Of a DNA stretch of 64,000 bases, positions 19,001 to 26,429 are shown in pieces. The position numbers and the translations under genes are program-made. Within the stretch, counting starts at the first letter, position 1. Every line of letters begins with the position of its first letter. Source of the stretch: CAVPOO01 sp963707015 (lineage in GTDB: Bacteria; Pseudomonadota; Gammaproteobacteria; Thiohalobacterales; Thiohalobacteraceae); the NCBI GenBank assembly GCA_963707015.1, contig CAVPOO010000022.1, positions 1 through 64,000 of the forward strand, read 5' to 3'. Under the pieces are notes generated by a model. It made no database searches. It saw only the letters and a list, made by a program, of their open reading frames with translations, and was not told the origin of the DNA.

Positions 19001-19479
19001 AGCGAAAAGGCGAAGATGCCGAAGAGAATCGCCACGATGGTGACCGCCTGCACAATCCCGTTGACCGTGGCCAGTCGCTCCTTTCCGGTGAGTTCCTTGA
19101 TATAGCCGTATTTAGCCGGCGAGTAGAAGGCGCTCTGCACGGCCAGCAGAAAGGTCATGGCAAAGGAGAAGCGGAACCAGCCCAGGTAGTAGGAGAGGGT
19201 GATCAGCAGCGTCAGAGCCACCGCAACGGCGGCGCTGACCTTCATGATCAGGGGCTTGGGGTGTCTGTCCGAGAGATAACCGGCGGGTGTAAAGAGCAGT
19301 ACGAACGGCACCAGTATCAGGCCGTTGACGATCGCCGTGAGGATGATCTGGGTCTGCCCATCGTAGATCTTGAACACGGTGTTCTGGATCAGGATCTTGT
19401 GGCCCAGATCGACAAAGGCGTTGAAGAAAATGATCAGGATGAACGGGATGAACCCCGTCAGTCTGAAAAGCTTATCCAT
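16027..19479 (-). CDS. aas: fused lysophospholipid transporter / acyltransferase / acyl-ACP synthetase (LplT-Aas)
   Basis: A 1150-residue three-domain inner-membrane protein. Residues 1-415 are a major-facilitator flippase like LplT. About 435-620 is a PlsC-type acyltransferase with the HX4D box in NHISWLDW (His 453) and the FPEG box at 521. From about 640 to the end is an AMP-binding acyl-ACP synthetase with the P-loop FSSGSEGEPKG (near 794), YEGYGTTETTP and YKTGDKGHLDEDG. In E. coli these are two proteins, LplT and Aas, that import lysophosphatidylethanolamine and re-acylate it; here they are one chain, a known arrangement. ATG 19479 was chosen at MDKLFRLTGF with AGAGGGG upstream; a longer frame to 19554 lacks a signal. 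It stands alone, transcribed leftward. Confidence 0.93.
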   Translation of the reverse strand: MDKLFRLTGFIPFILIIFFNAFVDLGHKILIQNTVFKIYDGQTQIILTAIVNGLILVPFVLLFTPAGYLSDRHPKPLIMKVSAAVAVALTLLITLSYYLGWFRFSFAMTFLLAVQSAFYSPAKYGYIKELTGKERLATVNGIVQAVTIVAILFGIFAFSLFFEQALAGVSYNNAAQLLKTIAPVGWVLVACATLEFMLALRLPARKAEAVDLGFDWTRYAKGRYLRDNLNTILASRTIWLSIVGLSVFWGISQVVLAAFPAFAKETLAESNTVVIQGTLACSGIGIIVGSLLAGQASKHHIETGLVPLGALGIVATLFFLPQLSSRGLLILDFLLLGTFGGMFIVPLNALIQFHAKDAQLGTVLAGNNWVQNVVMLGFLGLTVAFAIRGISSVGLFHLLTLTALAGALYTVYQLPQSLVRYVTARLFASTNRIEVLGFENLPGTGGVLMLGNHISWLDWAMIQIACPRPVRFVMHRAIYQRWYLKWFLDFFGVIPIAAGQSKEALQDINELLRAGEVVCLFPEGAISRNGQLGEFKHGYERTVEGVDGIILPFYLRGLWGSRFSRSSDKLQELRDNRLRRDVIVAFGEPLPMDTPAHELKRRVFDLSIDAWEHHTQTLDPIPLAWLRTARRRGAAFCLADAGAGASLSGYKLLTAVLAFSRLIRKRSPEQNIGLLLPTSSAGLITNLATLLLGKTVINLNYTASLQALSSALDKAEIRSLYTSRRFIKKLEQRGVDLSELLARVQVHYLEDFKDELGAFIKLALLATGVLLPARVLYALFGRRADIDQPAAILFSSGSEGEPKGVVLSHRNIMANIRQVSDVLDVRADDTVMATLPLFHAFGLTVTGLMPLVEGIPAIFHPDPTDALTIAKAIAKHRATVFCGTSTFLRLFNRNQRIHPLMLESLRVVVAGAEKLNPEVRDAFKLKFNKAIYEGYGTTETTPVASVNLPDRIDPRDWKVQRGDKPGTVGMPLPGGSFRIVDPQTLETLPVGEDGLILFGGTQVMLGYLNDPEKTAEVIVELDGKRWYKTGDKGHLDEDGFLTLVDRYSRFAKIGGEMISLGAIEAAIGKSLPEDVEILTTALPDGKKGEKVVLLIAGPIDGDEIQRLIDQSELNPLMKPSQLIPVDAIPKLGSGKNDFSRAKQIAMEASA

Positions 19480-20510
19480 TGCAAAAGCCCCTCTTGTTGT
19501 TGGCAACGACGGACTGGGGGACGAAGCCGATGTCCTTGAACTCCACACAATCAACGTTCATCAGGTCGCGGCCATGCTATGCTTCTTCGTCTTCGGCGAC
19601 AACGTGGTTCGTTGGATTGGGGGTAACGAGACATCTCACTGGTTCTGGCTTCTCTCGGGCAAGGGTGAAGCGCTCGCCGTTTTCGGGGCTCGTAGCGGGC
19701 TCGCTCTGTTCTCGTACTGGTCAAGGCATGGGCGGGCATTGAAAGCATCGGGTTGACCCCGTGACACTTAGACCAATCGAGCGAGTGACATGTGTGTTTT
19801 GGCCGTACGAGGTTTCCTTGAATTCTGTAACGCCTTACTATTGAAATAAAAATAAAATAGCTACGGAAGGATTCTGCTGAATTGCATCAGCGTGCAATAC
19901 GCTGATTTCCAGATAAAAAACACAGGGGTTCGCGTACCCCTCCCGACGCCACACTACTCCACGGTGTCAGCTACAGCGGACGAAATACTTTCGCTTATAG
20001 GAAAGGTTGCGCTCAGGAACAAGACTGTCTAAGTGATCGTTTTCCCTTGATACTCACTAATTCGCCATACAAGAATTACGTGTAGGAATATTGCGGCTTA
20101 TTGAATAGATATCACAGAGGTCCGCAATCTCTATCAAACAGCCTTTAAGTCGGAGCTACCTGAACGGCAGCTTGTGGCCGGTTTTCCGACCTTCCTGGGG
20201 CAAGCGGCAGGAATTTCGGTTAAAGAACTGGAATCGACCCATGTCGGTCAATTAACGCATCTGCATCGAACGACCGCTACACCGCGGTAAGCAGACATTC
20301 TCCCTACGCGGTTTACTCCTATCGCTGTTGGTGAAAAACCTGACCATAACCGCCAAGTCAAAAAAGGCCACAAGGTTGCGTCCGCCTTTTTATGCCCTAA
20401 CAATCGCAAAGGCAATTCCAAATCATAAGGTTAAGTCGTGGTGAGCCCCGTCTCTACATTAAAGGCTCTTTACCTGCTTACGTGGGTCTACCCTGGGCAG
20501 TTACGAAAAC
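19480..20510. other. 1-kb gene-free stretch carrying a dispersed repeat
   Basis: I find no gene with a ribosome binding site or recognisable product. The region contains repeat copy 1 (from 19841), an AAAAAGGC/GCCTTTTT hairpin near 20366-20396 that could be a terminator, and otherwise AT-richer degenerate DNA. The first part must hold the promoter of the leftward lplT-aas gene. Confidence 0.5.
19841..19962. repeat. dispersed repeat with tRNA-3'-like end, copy 1
   Basis: It begins TGAAATAAAAATAAAATA (19842) and ends in GGGGTTCGCGTACCCC TCCCGACGCCAC (19925 onward), a T-arm-like hairpin followed by an acceptor-like tail. It aligns over about 125 bases with 50917-51038: the first 18 bases are identical, the middle is diverged and the last 30 are nearly identical. 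A third, more diverged copy lies at 47419-47567. Nature unknown; possible attachment-site remnant. Confidence 0.6.
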
Positions 20511-20512
20511 AA

Positions 20513-20536
20513 GCCACCGCGCCTTAACGCGGTGGC
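20513..20536 (-). terminator. terminator for the LVIVD-repeat gene
   Basis: A perfect 9-bp stem GCCACCGCG/CGCGGTGGC with a six-base loop. Read on the minus strand it is followed by TTGTTTT. It lies about 75 bases beyond the original stop of the upstream gene. Confidence 0.8.
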
Positions 20537-20586
20537 CCTGGAAGGTAGAACAAGCGTGGCTAACTCACACTGACTTTGCGCTTAGG

Positions 20587-20690
20587 GCTGTACGATCTTC
20601 TTCGCGTCGCCCGTAAGCTTAACGATGTGCACGCCGGTGCTGTACGATCTTCTTCGCATCGCCCGTAAGTTTAACGATATGCAAGCCGGT
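20587..20690. repeat. 52-bp tandem duplication at the 3' end of the LVIVD gene
   Basis: Bases 20587-20638 and 20639-20690 are the same 52-base unit with four substitutions. Because 52 is not a multiple of three, the duplication changes the reading frame at the C-terminus of the gene on the minus strand. Confidence 0.93.
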
Positions 20691-22181
20691 GTCGGCCCGA
20701 TCCGCGAGGTAGATATACCCGCGGTTATCGATCTCGACGTTGTTGGTTTGGATGGCGAACTTGCCATCTCGCTCATCGGTATTTGCCGTAATTCTCGGAA
20801 TGAAGTAGCCCACCTCCTTGGGACGATAGGGGTCACGGATATCGATCGCCCGTACCCCGGCATTGAACCAGGAAGCGACGATCAGCTTATTGTAGAAGTC
20901 CGGGTTGTAGGACCAGTTGCTCGAATGCGCGCCGAAACGACCGCCGCGTGAGCAAAAATCGCCTCTGGACTCATCCACCTGATAGTTGGCCACCGGCATT
21001 GGGTGGGCTTCATCGGTCATGTCCACCATGAACACCGGGTGCTGCGTGGGCTCCGTGCATTCGTTGGATGTCGACTCCGAGACCACGGCAAGAAAATTTC
21101 GTGGGGTTCCTTCCTCGAAACCGGCCAGCTCGGGCACATCCATCCCGATGAGGGGGAATGCCGTATGCCCGCCCCAGAACGACGGCATATCGAACCGGCC
21201 GACCTGCGGGTAGAGCAAGTCTTCGGGAGTCGGCTCGGGCATCGACATCGGGAAGTCATCACCACCACCCGGGCAACCACCCATGCTGGTGTCACATTCG
21301 AGGAGTTTTTGCACGTCCACAATCTGGACGACGCCGTCGCTACCGGTGCCGTAGGCAGGATACAAACGTGTCCCATCCGGCGACAGGGCGGCTTCGTGTT
21401 GGCCGGGAGGCACTTCGTCGACTGGAACCGCTGAGCCGGGCTCCTGGCCAACGAGCCCGAACGTCCGGATAACTCGGGGGCTTTCTGGGTCACTTAAATC
21501 CACGACAAACAGTACCCGGTTGTTCCGCCAAAGCCGCTGCCGACCGTCGTAGGTAAGGTAGGCAATGCCGGTCTCGCAGTCCCACCAGTTCTTGTGCGTG
21601 GCGTCCGCGCCGGCTTCGCCTAACGCTTCAACCACAAACTCAGGGTTGCTGGGATCGGTGACGTCCCAGACCTCGTGGCTGATGTTGCCGTTGGACCGCA
21701 GCATATAGACTTTGCGATCATGGACGGGAAGATCGGCGCCCAGACAGGTCTGTATCATTTGCGCACCCGAGTTGGCATTAGGTGGTGGGTCACCGGGCTC
21801 GGCGACGGCCCCATACGGTCTGAACCCGGTGGCCGGTAAGTGCTTGAGGTATACCGGATGCTTGGGATCGGTCACGTCAACAATCGACACGCCGTTTTGC
21901 TCCATTTCGTTGTTCTGGGGGTTGAGCCTGACGCCCCCGTGATGCCCGACATAGGCGATCCAGCGATGGCCCTGTTGCTGAATAGCGGGCCAGTAGGCCG
22001 ACCGCGCCTGGAGGTCATCGTGACCCACCAGCCGCATGTTATGCGACTCGGCCTTGCCTGCCATGCCATGTCTCTCGTGTCGTGGCCCATCTGCCATCAC
22101 AGCTGACCCCGCCAAGCCGGCCACGACCGTGATGATAATGCCTCTTGCGATTACCCGTTTTCTTTCCATTGGTGTTCTCAT
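20619..22181 (-). CDS. exported LVIVD-repeat beta-propeller protein
   Basis: A 520-residue protein. ATG 22181 lies eight bases after AAGGAGG; the ATG at 22187 is only two bases from it. The N-terminus (ERKRVIARGIIITVVAGLAG ... VMA-DG) is a signal peptide. Repeats of the type GVSIVDVTDPKHPVYLKHLP, VVDLSDPESPRVIRTFG and VRAIDIRDPYRPKEVGYF are LVIVD-type blades, so a periplasmic or surface beta-propeller is expected. No catalytic motif is recognised. The last residues are HRRAHR in place of the ancestral KIVQP stop, caused by the 52-bp duplication. The gene is transcribed alone toward the terminator at 20513. Confidence 0.8.
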   Translation of the reverse strand: MRTPMERKRVIARGIIITVVAGLAGSAVMADGPRHERHGMAGKAESHNMRLVGHDDLQARSAYWPAIQQQGHRWIAYVGHHGGVRLNPQNNEMEQNGVSIVDVTDPKHPVYLKHLPATGFRPYGAVAEPGDPPPNANSGAQMIQTCLGADLPVHDRKVYMLRSNGNISHEVWDVTDPSNPEFVVEALGEAGADATHKNWWDCETGIAYLTYDGRQRLWRNNRVLFVVDLSDPESPRVIRTFGLVGQEPGSAVPVDEVPPGQHEAALSPDGTRLYPAYGTGSDGVVQIVDVQKLLECDTSMGGCPGGGDDFPMSMPEPTPEDLLYPQVGRFDMPSFWGGHTAFPLIGMDVPELAGFEEGTPRNFLAVVSESTSNECTEPTQHPVFMVDMTDEAHPMPVANYQVDESRGDFCSRGGRFGAHSSNWSYNPDFYNKLIVASWFNAGVRAIDIRDPYRPKEVGYFIPRITANTDERDGKFAIQTNNVEIDNRGYIYLADRADTGLHIVKLTGDAKKIVQHRRAHR

Positions 22182-22187
22182 GTCCAT

Positions 22188-23102
22188 GTCCTCCTTTCCA
22201 TAACCTTCCGCTTATTGTGTGAAGACTCGAGGTGTCCATCGACGCAGGACGCCCATGGGAAGCAATCTTACACAAGCCAGCAAGGCTCAATCGGAATGGG
22301 TTCTCGAACAGAAAGCAGAACCAAGAACACGCTGCGTCCGTGCGAAAACGAAAGCGCGAAAGGGTCTAAATGGCTTTACTCACCTCAGCCTTCCCCGAGT
22401 CGCCTCCCGGTAAAGGGTGTTCTCCCGATAGCACCCAGCGCAGACTTGAAGATAGGACGGGAACGGCTTGGCGACAGTCAATAGTTTAGTTCTGGTCATT
22501 CCGTTTAGCCAATTAGAGTTGTTTATGTTTCTCATTCCGTTTAGCTAATCAGTCTTGCTTATGCCTCGTCAGCGACATCTCTGGGTGAACTCTGGTTCGG
22601 GTAAAGCACAGAGCGCATGATATAAAACGATTTCCATACCGTGAGGACGTCAGCTGAAGGAGCTGGAACTCGATGAAAGTAGTCTTCATGTGCCTCCGAA
22701 CTGTATTGATCCAACAAGGCTGCGATCAAAATCATTGAGTGACGTACTGTGCAACGAATCAGGAACGAAAATGCCCACCCTTGCGAAGGAACGAGGTGAC
22801 CGAAGCAACCTCTGAACAAGCGGGTTGATCATAAACATTGCCACGTCAACGCGACGACAGACATGCGCGAGATCTTAAGCGGGTCTTACAATTCTCAGCC
22901 TGAGCATTCGCACGCGTCCGGCATGACAGTCGTCCGCACCTTGACTGTGCCAGCGAACGCACCGACTCTGCTTCAATCTGTGCTTTGAAAAGTCCATCGT
23001 CTGACGCATGCCTCGGTATCAGCTCTTGCAGCCACACATCAATACACAGACGTGGTAAAGCAAGCCCCCCTTTTCCAAGAATACTCAATTCCCTTCACGC
23101 CA
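22188..23102. other. gene-poor 0.9-kb stretch
   Basis: It holds the promoter side of the LVIVD gene. A short direct repeat, CATTCCGTTTAGCYAATYAG, occurs twice (about 22497 and 22534). A minus-strand frame at 22559-22819 reads partly naturally (LLDQYSSEAHEDYFHRVPAP) but has no ribosome binding site or known relative, so I leave it uncalled. The remainder shows nothing recognisable. Confidence 0.45.
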
Positions 23103-23774
23103 TTAATCGGTTGGACGTGACTGAATGACCCTGCCGCATGCGCGCGTCCTGGCCATGAGGTTTTCCACCGTGAAGACTGATGCGGGTTTGAGGGGACATC
23201 CTGTGGTTTGCAGTGCCCTGTCAGTCCATGCATTGCAGTTATTGAACAGATGGTAGGTTTCGTGGGATTGATAAAATCGGCTGTTGCCATACAGGCCGGG
23301 ACCCAACGCAACGCTATTGCCTGCCGGGTCCTTGAAATAGCTGGCGGAAATGTAATGGCATAGCTCCACAAAACCGGGGTTGCTCAGTCGGATTTCGATG
23401 ATCTCGCTGTAAGGGAAACAGGCTGGAACGGAACTGCTGAAACCGACGATGTGCAACACGCTCGCCGTCGGTAACAAACCTGCCTTGAAGGTGATACCCC
23501 AATGCGGATCGGGCGTTCGGTAGTAATCACGGTCGCCCCAGCCGACCTCCAGGTATACGGAATCGGGAAGATCCCTGTGCTCAGGCCAGACGCCGTCCGG
23601 AATGTCGGCGCGCCTGATGACGATACCCGCATGCCAGCCGTGGCTGGCCAGGTAGACCGTTTTGCCGGGTTCATCCGGCCTGGGCGGCGATGCTGTTTTT
23701 GATTCCGGTCCAGCACAGCCAAGACCGACGGCGCAGAAAACCAGCAGCAGAAAGCATTTTAGTACCGTGCTCAT
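23103..23774 (-). CDS. DUF2459 (TIGR02117-type) lipoprotein
   Basis: A 223-residue protein with a lipoprotein signal (LLLVFCAVGLGC-AG, lipobox Cys near residue 20), so probably anchored in the envelope. The family signatures are VYLASHGWHAGIV (about 40), DYYRTPD (about 83), and LFNNCNAWTDRALQTTGCPL (about 175), which together form a papain-like NlpC-type fold in DUF2459. The reaction is not established. It is a lone gene with no terminator visible downstream. Confidence 0.8.
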   Translation of the reverse strand: MSTVLKCFLLLVFCAVGLGCAGPESKTASPPRPDEPGKTVYLASHGWHAGIVIRRADIPDGVWPEHRDLPDSVYLEVGWGDRDYYRTPDPHWGITFKAGLLPTASVLHIVGFSSSVPACFPYSEIIEIRLSNPGFVELCHYISASYFKDPAGNSVALGPGLYGNSRFYQSHETYHLFNNCNAWTDRALQTTGCPLKPASVFTVENLMARTRACGRVIQSRPTD

Positions 23775-23954
23775 CGCTTGATAGACCTATTATTGCGTTC
23801 TACCGAGATGACACGCTGCGCATGGTCGAGGAACATCGGCCGCCCGCCCCCATGCTGCGTGCCTATCTCCGGGTCAGGTCCTTCAACCACAGATCGGCAA
23901 TTGCATGTGGCAACGCGGGACCAGCCCCCTTTTGCGTCCTCTTTCTCGATACAT

Positions 23955-24220
23955 CGAAGGCGTGGCCACCAAAGCCGATGAATGGGACAAGGTGCAACGC
24001 TTCTGCCGTTATAACGCCAGGCCAACCGTATTCGAGCAACGCCTGTCGCTGACCGCGCAGGGGCTGTTGCGTTGACCGGCTTAAGACCCCGTAGCGGGAT
24101 GGCACCACCCGTGTACTGTTGAAGTCGCTGGATTTCATCGCGCGTGTCGCGGACCTGGCCTTCAAACCAAGGATGAACCTGACCCGCTATCACGGCCTGT
24201 TTTCCCCCACGTATTTTGAT
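23955..24220 (+). pseudogene. IS91-family transposase fragment (C-terminal region), frameshifted
   Basis: The plus strand reads EWDKVQRFCRYNARPTVFEQ RLSLTAQG, then after one extra base RLKTP-stop-RDGTTRVLLKSLDFIARVADL and PRMNLTRYHGLFSP. This is the conserved stretch of IS91/IS801 Y2 transposases around LKTPYRDGTTHV...LTRFHGVFAP. A one-base insertion near 24075 and an in-frame TAG at 24092 inactivate it. It is only a fragment; the N-terminal zinc-domain stub of the same family lies at 12686-12842 on the other strand. Confidence 0.75.
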
Positions 24221-24344
24221 CCGAGTTGCTGCGGATTAATAGCTGTCATTGAATGACCGCTTACCGCATGAACCTGCCGTTCGCTGATTCTTCGCGAAGG
24301 ACAAGAGTTGGCCGGTTACCGACCGTTTAGAAGAATCGAAAAGT

Positions 24345-24376
24345 CAGGCGGCAGCCCCTGTTCACGCTGCCGCCTG
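24345..24376 (-). terminator. strong hairpin, terminator-like on the minus strand
   Basis: A perfect 11-bp stem CAGGCGGCAGC/GCTGCCGCCTG with a ten-base loop. On the minus strand it is followed by ACTTTTC. It lies just past the stop of an integrase-like remnant. Confidence 0.6.
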
Positions 24377-24383
24377 TCTGGGA

Positions 24384-24500
24384 TTACAGTTCTACCTGCT
24401 CGGCAATCCGCAAGGCATCATCCAACTCGACCCCAAGATACCGTAAATGTGCGGCTGCACATTTGCGGTACCTCGCCATAGAAGTAGAAGACGCCCCGCA
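24384..24500 (-). pseudogene. tyrosine recombinase (integrase) C-terminal remnant
   Basis: The minus strand ends in LRYLGVELDDALRIAEQVEL-stop. This resembles the extreme C-terminus of phage- and island-type tyrosine recombinases (STVRYLGVEVDDALEIAEQ). Upstream of it is a seven-residue insertion caused by an inverted duplication (24440-24469), after which the frame is no longer recognisable. The catalytic residues are absent. Next to conjugative-element genes, it fits a decayed integrative element. The match is short, so confidence is moderate. Confidence 0.5.
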
Positions 24501-24672
24501 AATCTCCGAGCAGGTTGAATTATAAGTAGCGCCCGGTGGCAGTACGCCTGCGTGCTGCCGCTGCCTGTGAGTGAGATACAAAAACCCCGCACTATCTCGA
24601 ATTGATTTTCCATAGCGAGTCTTCCCCCGATCGTCGATCCTGCGCCTCATGCACTACACGGGGAGGACATCG

Positions 24673-24975
24673 ATGCGAATTACCCAGCTACTGGCCTTAG
24701 GTCTGCTTGCTATTTTGTTGCCGGTTCAGTTTGCCGTCGCCGATGCGGACGGTGAGCGGGAATCATTGGCAAGGATCACCCATGAACTCGAGACGATCGA
24801 GCCACTGATCACCGAGGCAGCCTCGCCAGCCAATCCGGATGCCCATATCCGATTTCAATATGACTGGTTACGTCAGGATCTGATCAAGATTCAGCAGGGA
24901 CTCCAGGCGCACATCGATGCGCCCCGTTCAGAACCCCGAACCTTCCCGCCATTGCGTGGCGCCTACCGTCGGTGA
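24673..24975 (+). CDS. integrative conjugative element protein, RAQPRD family
   Basis: A 100-residue protein. ATG 24673 has GGGAGGA seven bases upstream. A signal peptide (MRITQLLALGLLAILLPVQF, ending near AVA) precedes a mature domain with LARITHELETIEPLITEA and RFQYDWLRQDLIKIQQGLQA, ending in PPLRGAYRR. These are hallmarks of the RAQPRD family found in the type IV secretion gene cluster of ICEclc/PAGI-2-like elements. Function within the conjugation machinery is not known. The next gene also belongs to this cluster, but the rest of it is missing. Confidence 0.85.
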   Translation: MRITQLLALGLLAILLPVQFAVADADGERESLARITHELETIEPLITEAASPANPDAHIRFQYDWLRQDLIKIQQGLQAHIDAPRSEPRTFPPLRGAYRR

Positions 24976-24984
24976 TGACGGGCA

Positions 24985-25278
24985 ATGACCGCAGCACAGA
25001 ACACGGCATTTCAGGCGGGCTCCGGTTTTACCCCCGCGACCTTGTTGGCGGGCATCGCGTCAGTCGTCCTGGTGCTCGCCTTTATCTGGGTCATCTGGGT
25101 GGTGCTGGGTACTTTCCGCGCCTGGCAGAACGGTCAGGCCGTCGCGAGAGGGTCTTGCTTGGGGTACAATCGATACGGCGCTAAATTACCACGCCGCACG
25201 CACGACGGGTCCGAAGTGCCATACCCTTACCATTACGCATCTTGTCAGGACGGCGCTTATTCAAGGTCGCCAAAATGA
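24985..25278 (+). pseudogene. ICE protein TIGR03758 family, truncated
   Basis: Residues 1-55 (AFQAGSGFTPATLLAGIASV, then a hydrophobic helix and VVLGTFRAWQNGQAVAR) match the small membrane protein that follows RAQPRD in G&I-type conjugative elements. The second transmembrane helix is missing: after about residue 56 the sequence becomes unrelated (CLGYNRYGAKLPRRT...). The break point is near 25150. The stop at 25278 is therefore accidental. It follows the RAQPRD gene by nine bases. Confidence 0.7.
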
Positions 25279-25290
25279 GAGGGCTTGATC

Positions 25291-25608
25291 ATGCTGGTAA
25301 CTTTTTCCTGTCCGGTCTACGCGGATATAACGATGTTCGGCGACATAGCTGTGCGCATGATCAGGGCAATGGGGCACAGCGGAACGATACCCGGCGCGCT
25401 CAGCGCGGAAGATGTCCCGGCGGCGCTGAAACGACTGAAAACCGCGACTCAGGCAGACGAGCAGTCGCCGGCACCAGCAGAAGACTCGGAGGAGGGAAAA
25501 GACGACGAACCTCCCGTGAGTTTCTCGCTCCGGGCCTGGCCATTGATCGAGTTACTCAAGGCTGCGGAAAAGGCGAAGTCCCACGTGATGTGGGACAGCA
25601 ACAACTGA
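25291..25608 (+). CDS. DUF1840 family protein
   Basis: A 105-residue cytoplasmic protein with the DUF1840 pattern: LVTFSCPVYADITMFGDIAV at the start, MGHSGTIPGALSAEDVPAAL in the middle, and a C-terminal helix VSFSLRAWPLIELLKAAEKA. The central linker is rich in Asp and Glu. No biochemical role is known for the family. ATG 25291 has only a weak GAGAGGG site upstream. It sits between conjugative-element debris and a transposon remnant. Confidence 0.8.
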   Translation: MLVTFSCPVYADITMFGDIAVRMIRAMGHSGTIPGALSAEDVPAALKRLKTATQADEQSPAPAEDSEEGKDDEPPVSFSLRAWPLIELLKAAEKAKSHVMWDSNN

Positions 25609-25651
25609 TCCAGCACTGGAGCAACCAAACGCGTGGGTAGGGGTCAAGGTA

Positions 25652-25941
25652 GGGGTCAGGTCTTGCATTGCAGCATCCTATCGGGACAGGCTGTTGTTGC
25701 CGTACAAGACGGATGGCTGGAAAGAAGTTCGTTATCCGTTTACTGCAATAGGACTTGCATGATGGCCAGACCATTACGCAACTCATGCTGACTCGCGACA
25801 GGCGGCGATGGAGCAGGCCTACGGCACCGGGCCAATACGTTCAGGCAGATCGCAGATTACTTTGGCGGACACTGCAGTACGGTGGGCAGGGCCGTCGAGC
25901 ACGGGAAGAGAAGATAATGTTTCGTTGCGAGACCTGCCCCC
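25652..25941 (+). mobile_element. internally deleted RAYT element (MITE-like)
   Basis: The left end GGGGTCAGGTCTTGCATTGC (25652) and an inverted, slightly decayed right end (GTTTCGTTGCGAGACCTGCC, to about 25941) bound a deleted REP-associated tyrosine transposase gene. ATGGCCAGACCATTACGC (25762, MARPLR) is its first codons. After a deletion come MEQAYGTG (25808) and, one frame away, NTFRQIADYFGGHCSTVGRA plus VEHGKRR-stop (stop at 25915), the C-terminal helix-turn-helix of such transposases. In the intact copy at 51529 the stop also directly precedes the right end. Confidence 0.8.
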
Positions 25942-26123
25942 CGTCCTGTGAACTTGTGATGTTGACTACAGATAAAGACTTAGACAGATCGCCACCAGGG
26001 TGTCGTTGTCTTTGTGGAGACCATGACAACGGAACCAGGAGCGCGGATCAAGGGGCAGAACACGTCAAAGGGTGATTTTGCCTCCTTGATCTTTGTTATC
26101 GACCTCCGATAATATAAGACGTC

Positions 26124-26414
26124 ATGATTGAATCGTTCGGGAATCGCGTGGCAGAGGATCTTTTCTACGACCGGCGTTCCCGGGCAACCCGTTCTTTTTC
26201 GCCCGAGTTGAGAAGGGCGGCGAGACGTAAATTGCTATATATACATGATGCTTCTGGACTCAAAGACTTGCGGGTACCGCCAGGAAACCGGCTTGAGTTG
26301 CTTCGAGGTGACCGAAAGGGTTACCACTCGATTCGTATAAATGACCAATGGCGAGTTGTGTTTCGGTGGCAGGGTGGTAACGCCTATGACGTTGAGGTCG
26401 TTGATTATCACTGA
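26124..26414 (+). CDS. higB: HigB-type (RelE superfamily) toxin
   Basis: A 96-residue protein with the HigB pattern: FGNRVAEDLFYDR at the start, then LKDLRVPPGNRLELLRGDRKG and YHSIRINDQWRVVFRW, ending in DVEVVDYH. This family consists of ribosome-dependent mRNA interferases of type II toxin-antitoxin systems, in which the toxin precedes the antitoxin. The antitoxin gene follows after 15 bases. Two close relatives of this module lie at 50138 and 51165. Intact by eye. Confidence 0.92.
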   Translation: MIESFGNRVAEDLFYDRRSRATRSFSPELRRAARRKLLYIHDASGLKDLRVPPGNRLELLRGDRKGYHSIRINDQWRVVFRWQGGNAYDVEVVDYH

Positions 26415-26429
26415 ACGGAGGTTTTTGAA

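Noticed and set aside
19370..19756. Plus-strand frame over the start of lplT-aas and beyond
   Set aside because: It is antisense to the conserved N-terminus of the transporter and has no domain of its own.
22559..22819. Minus-strand 86-codon frame
   Set aside because: It has no ribosome binding site, signal or recognisable family; only part of it reads naturally.
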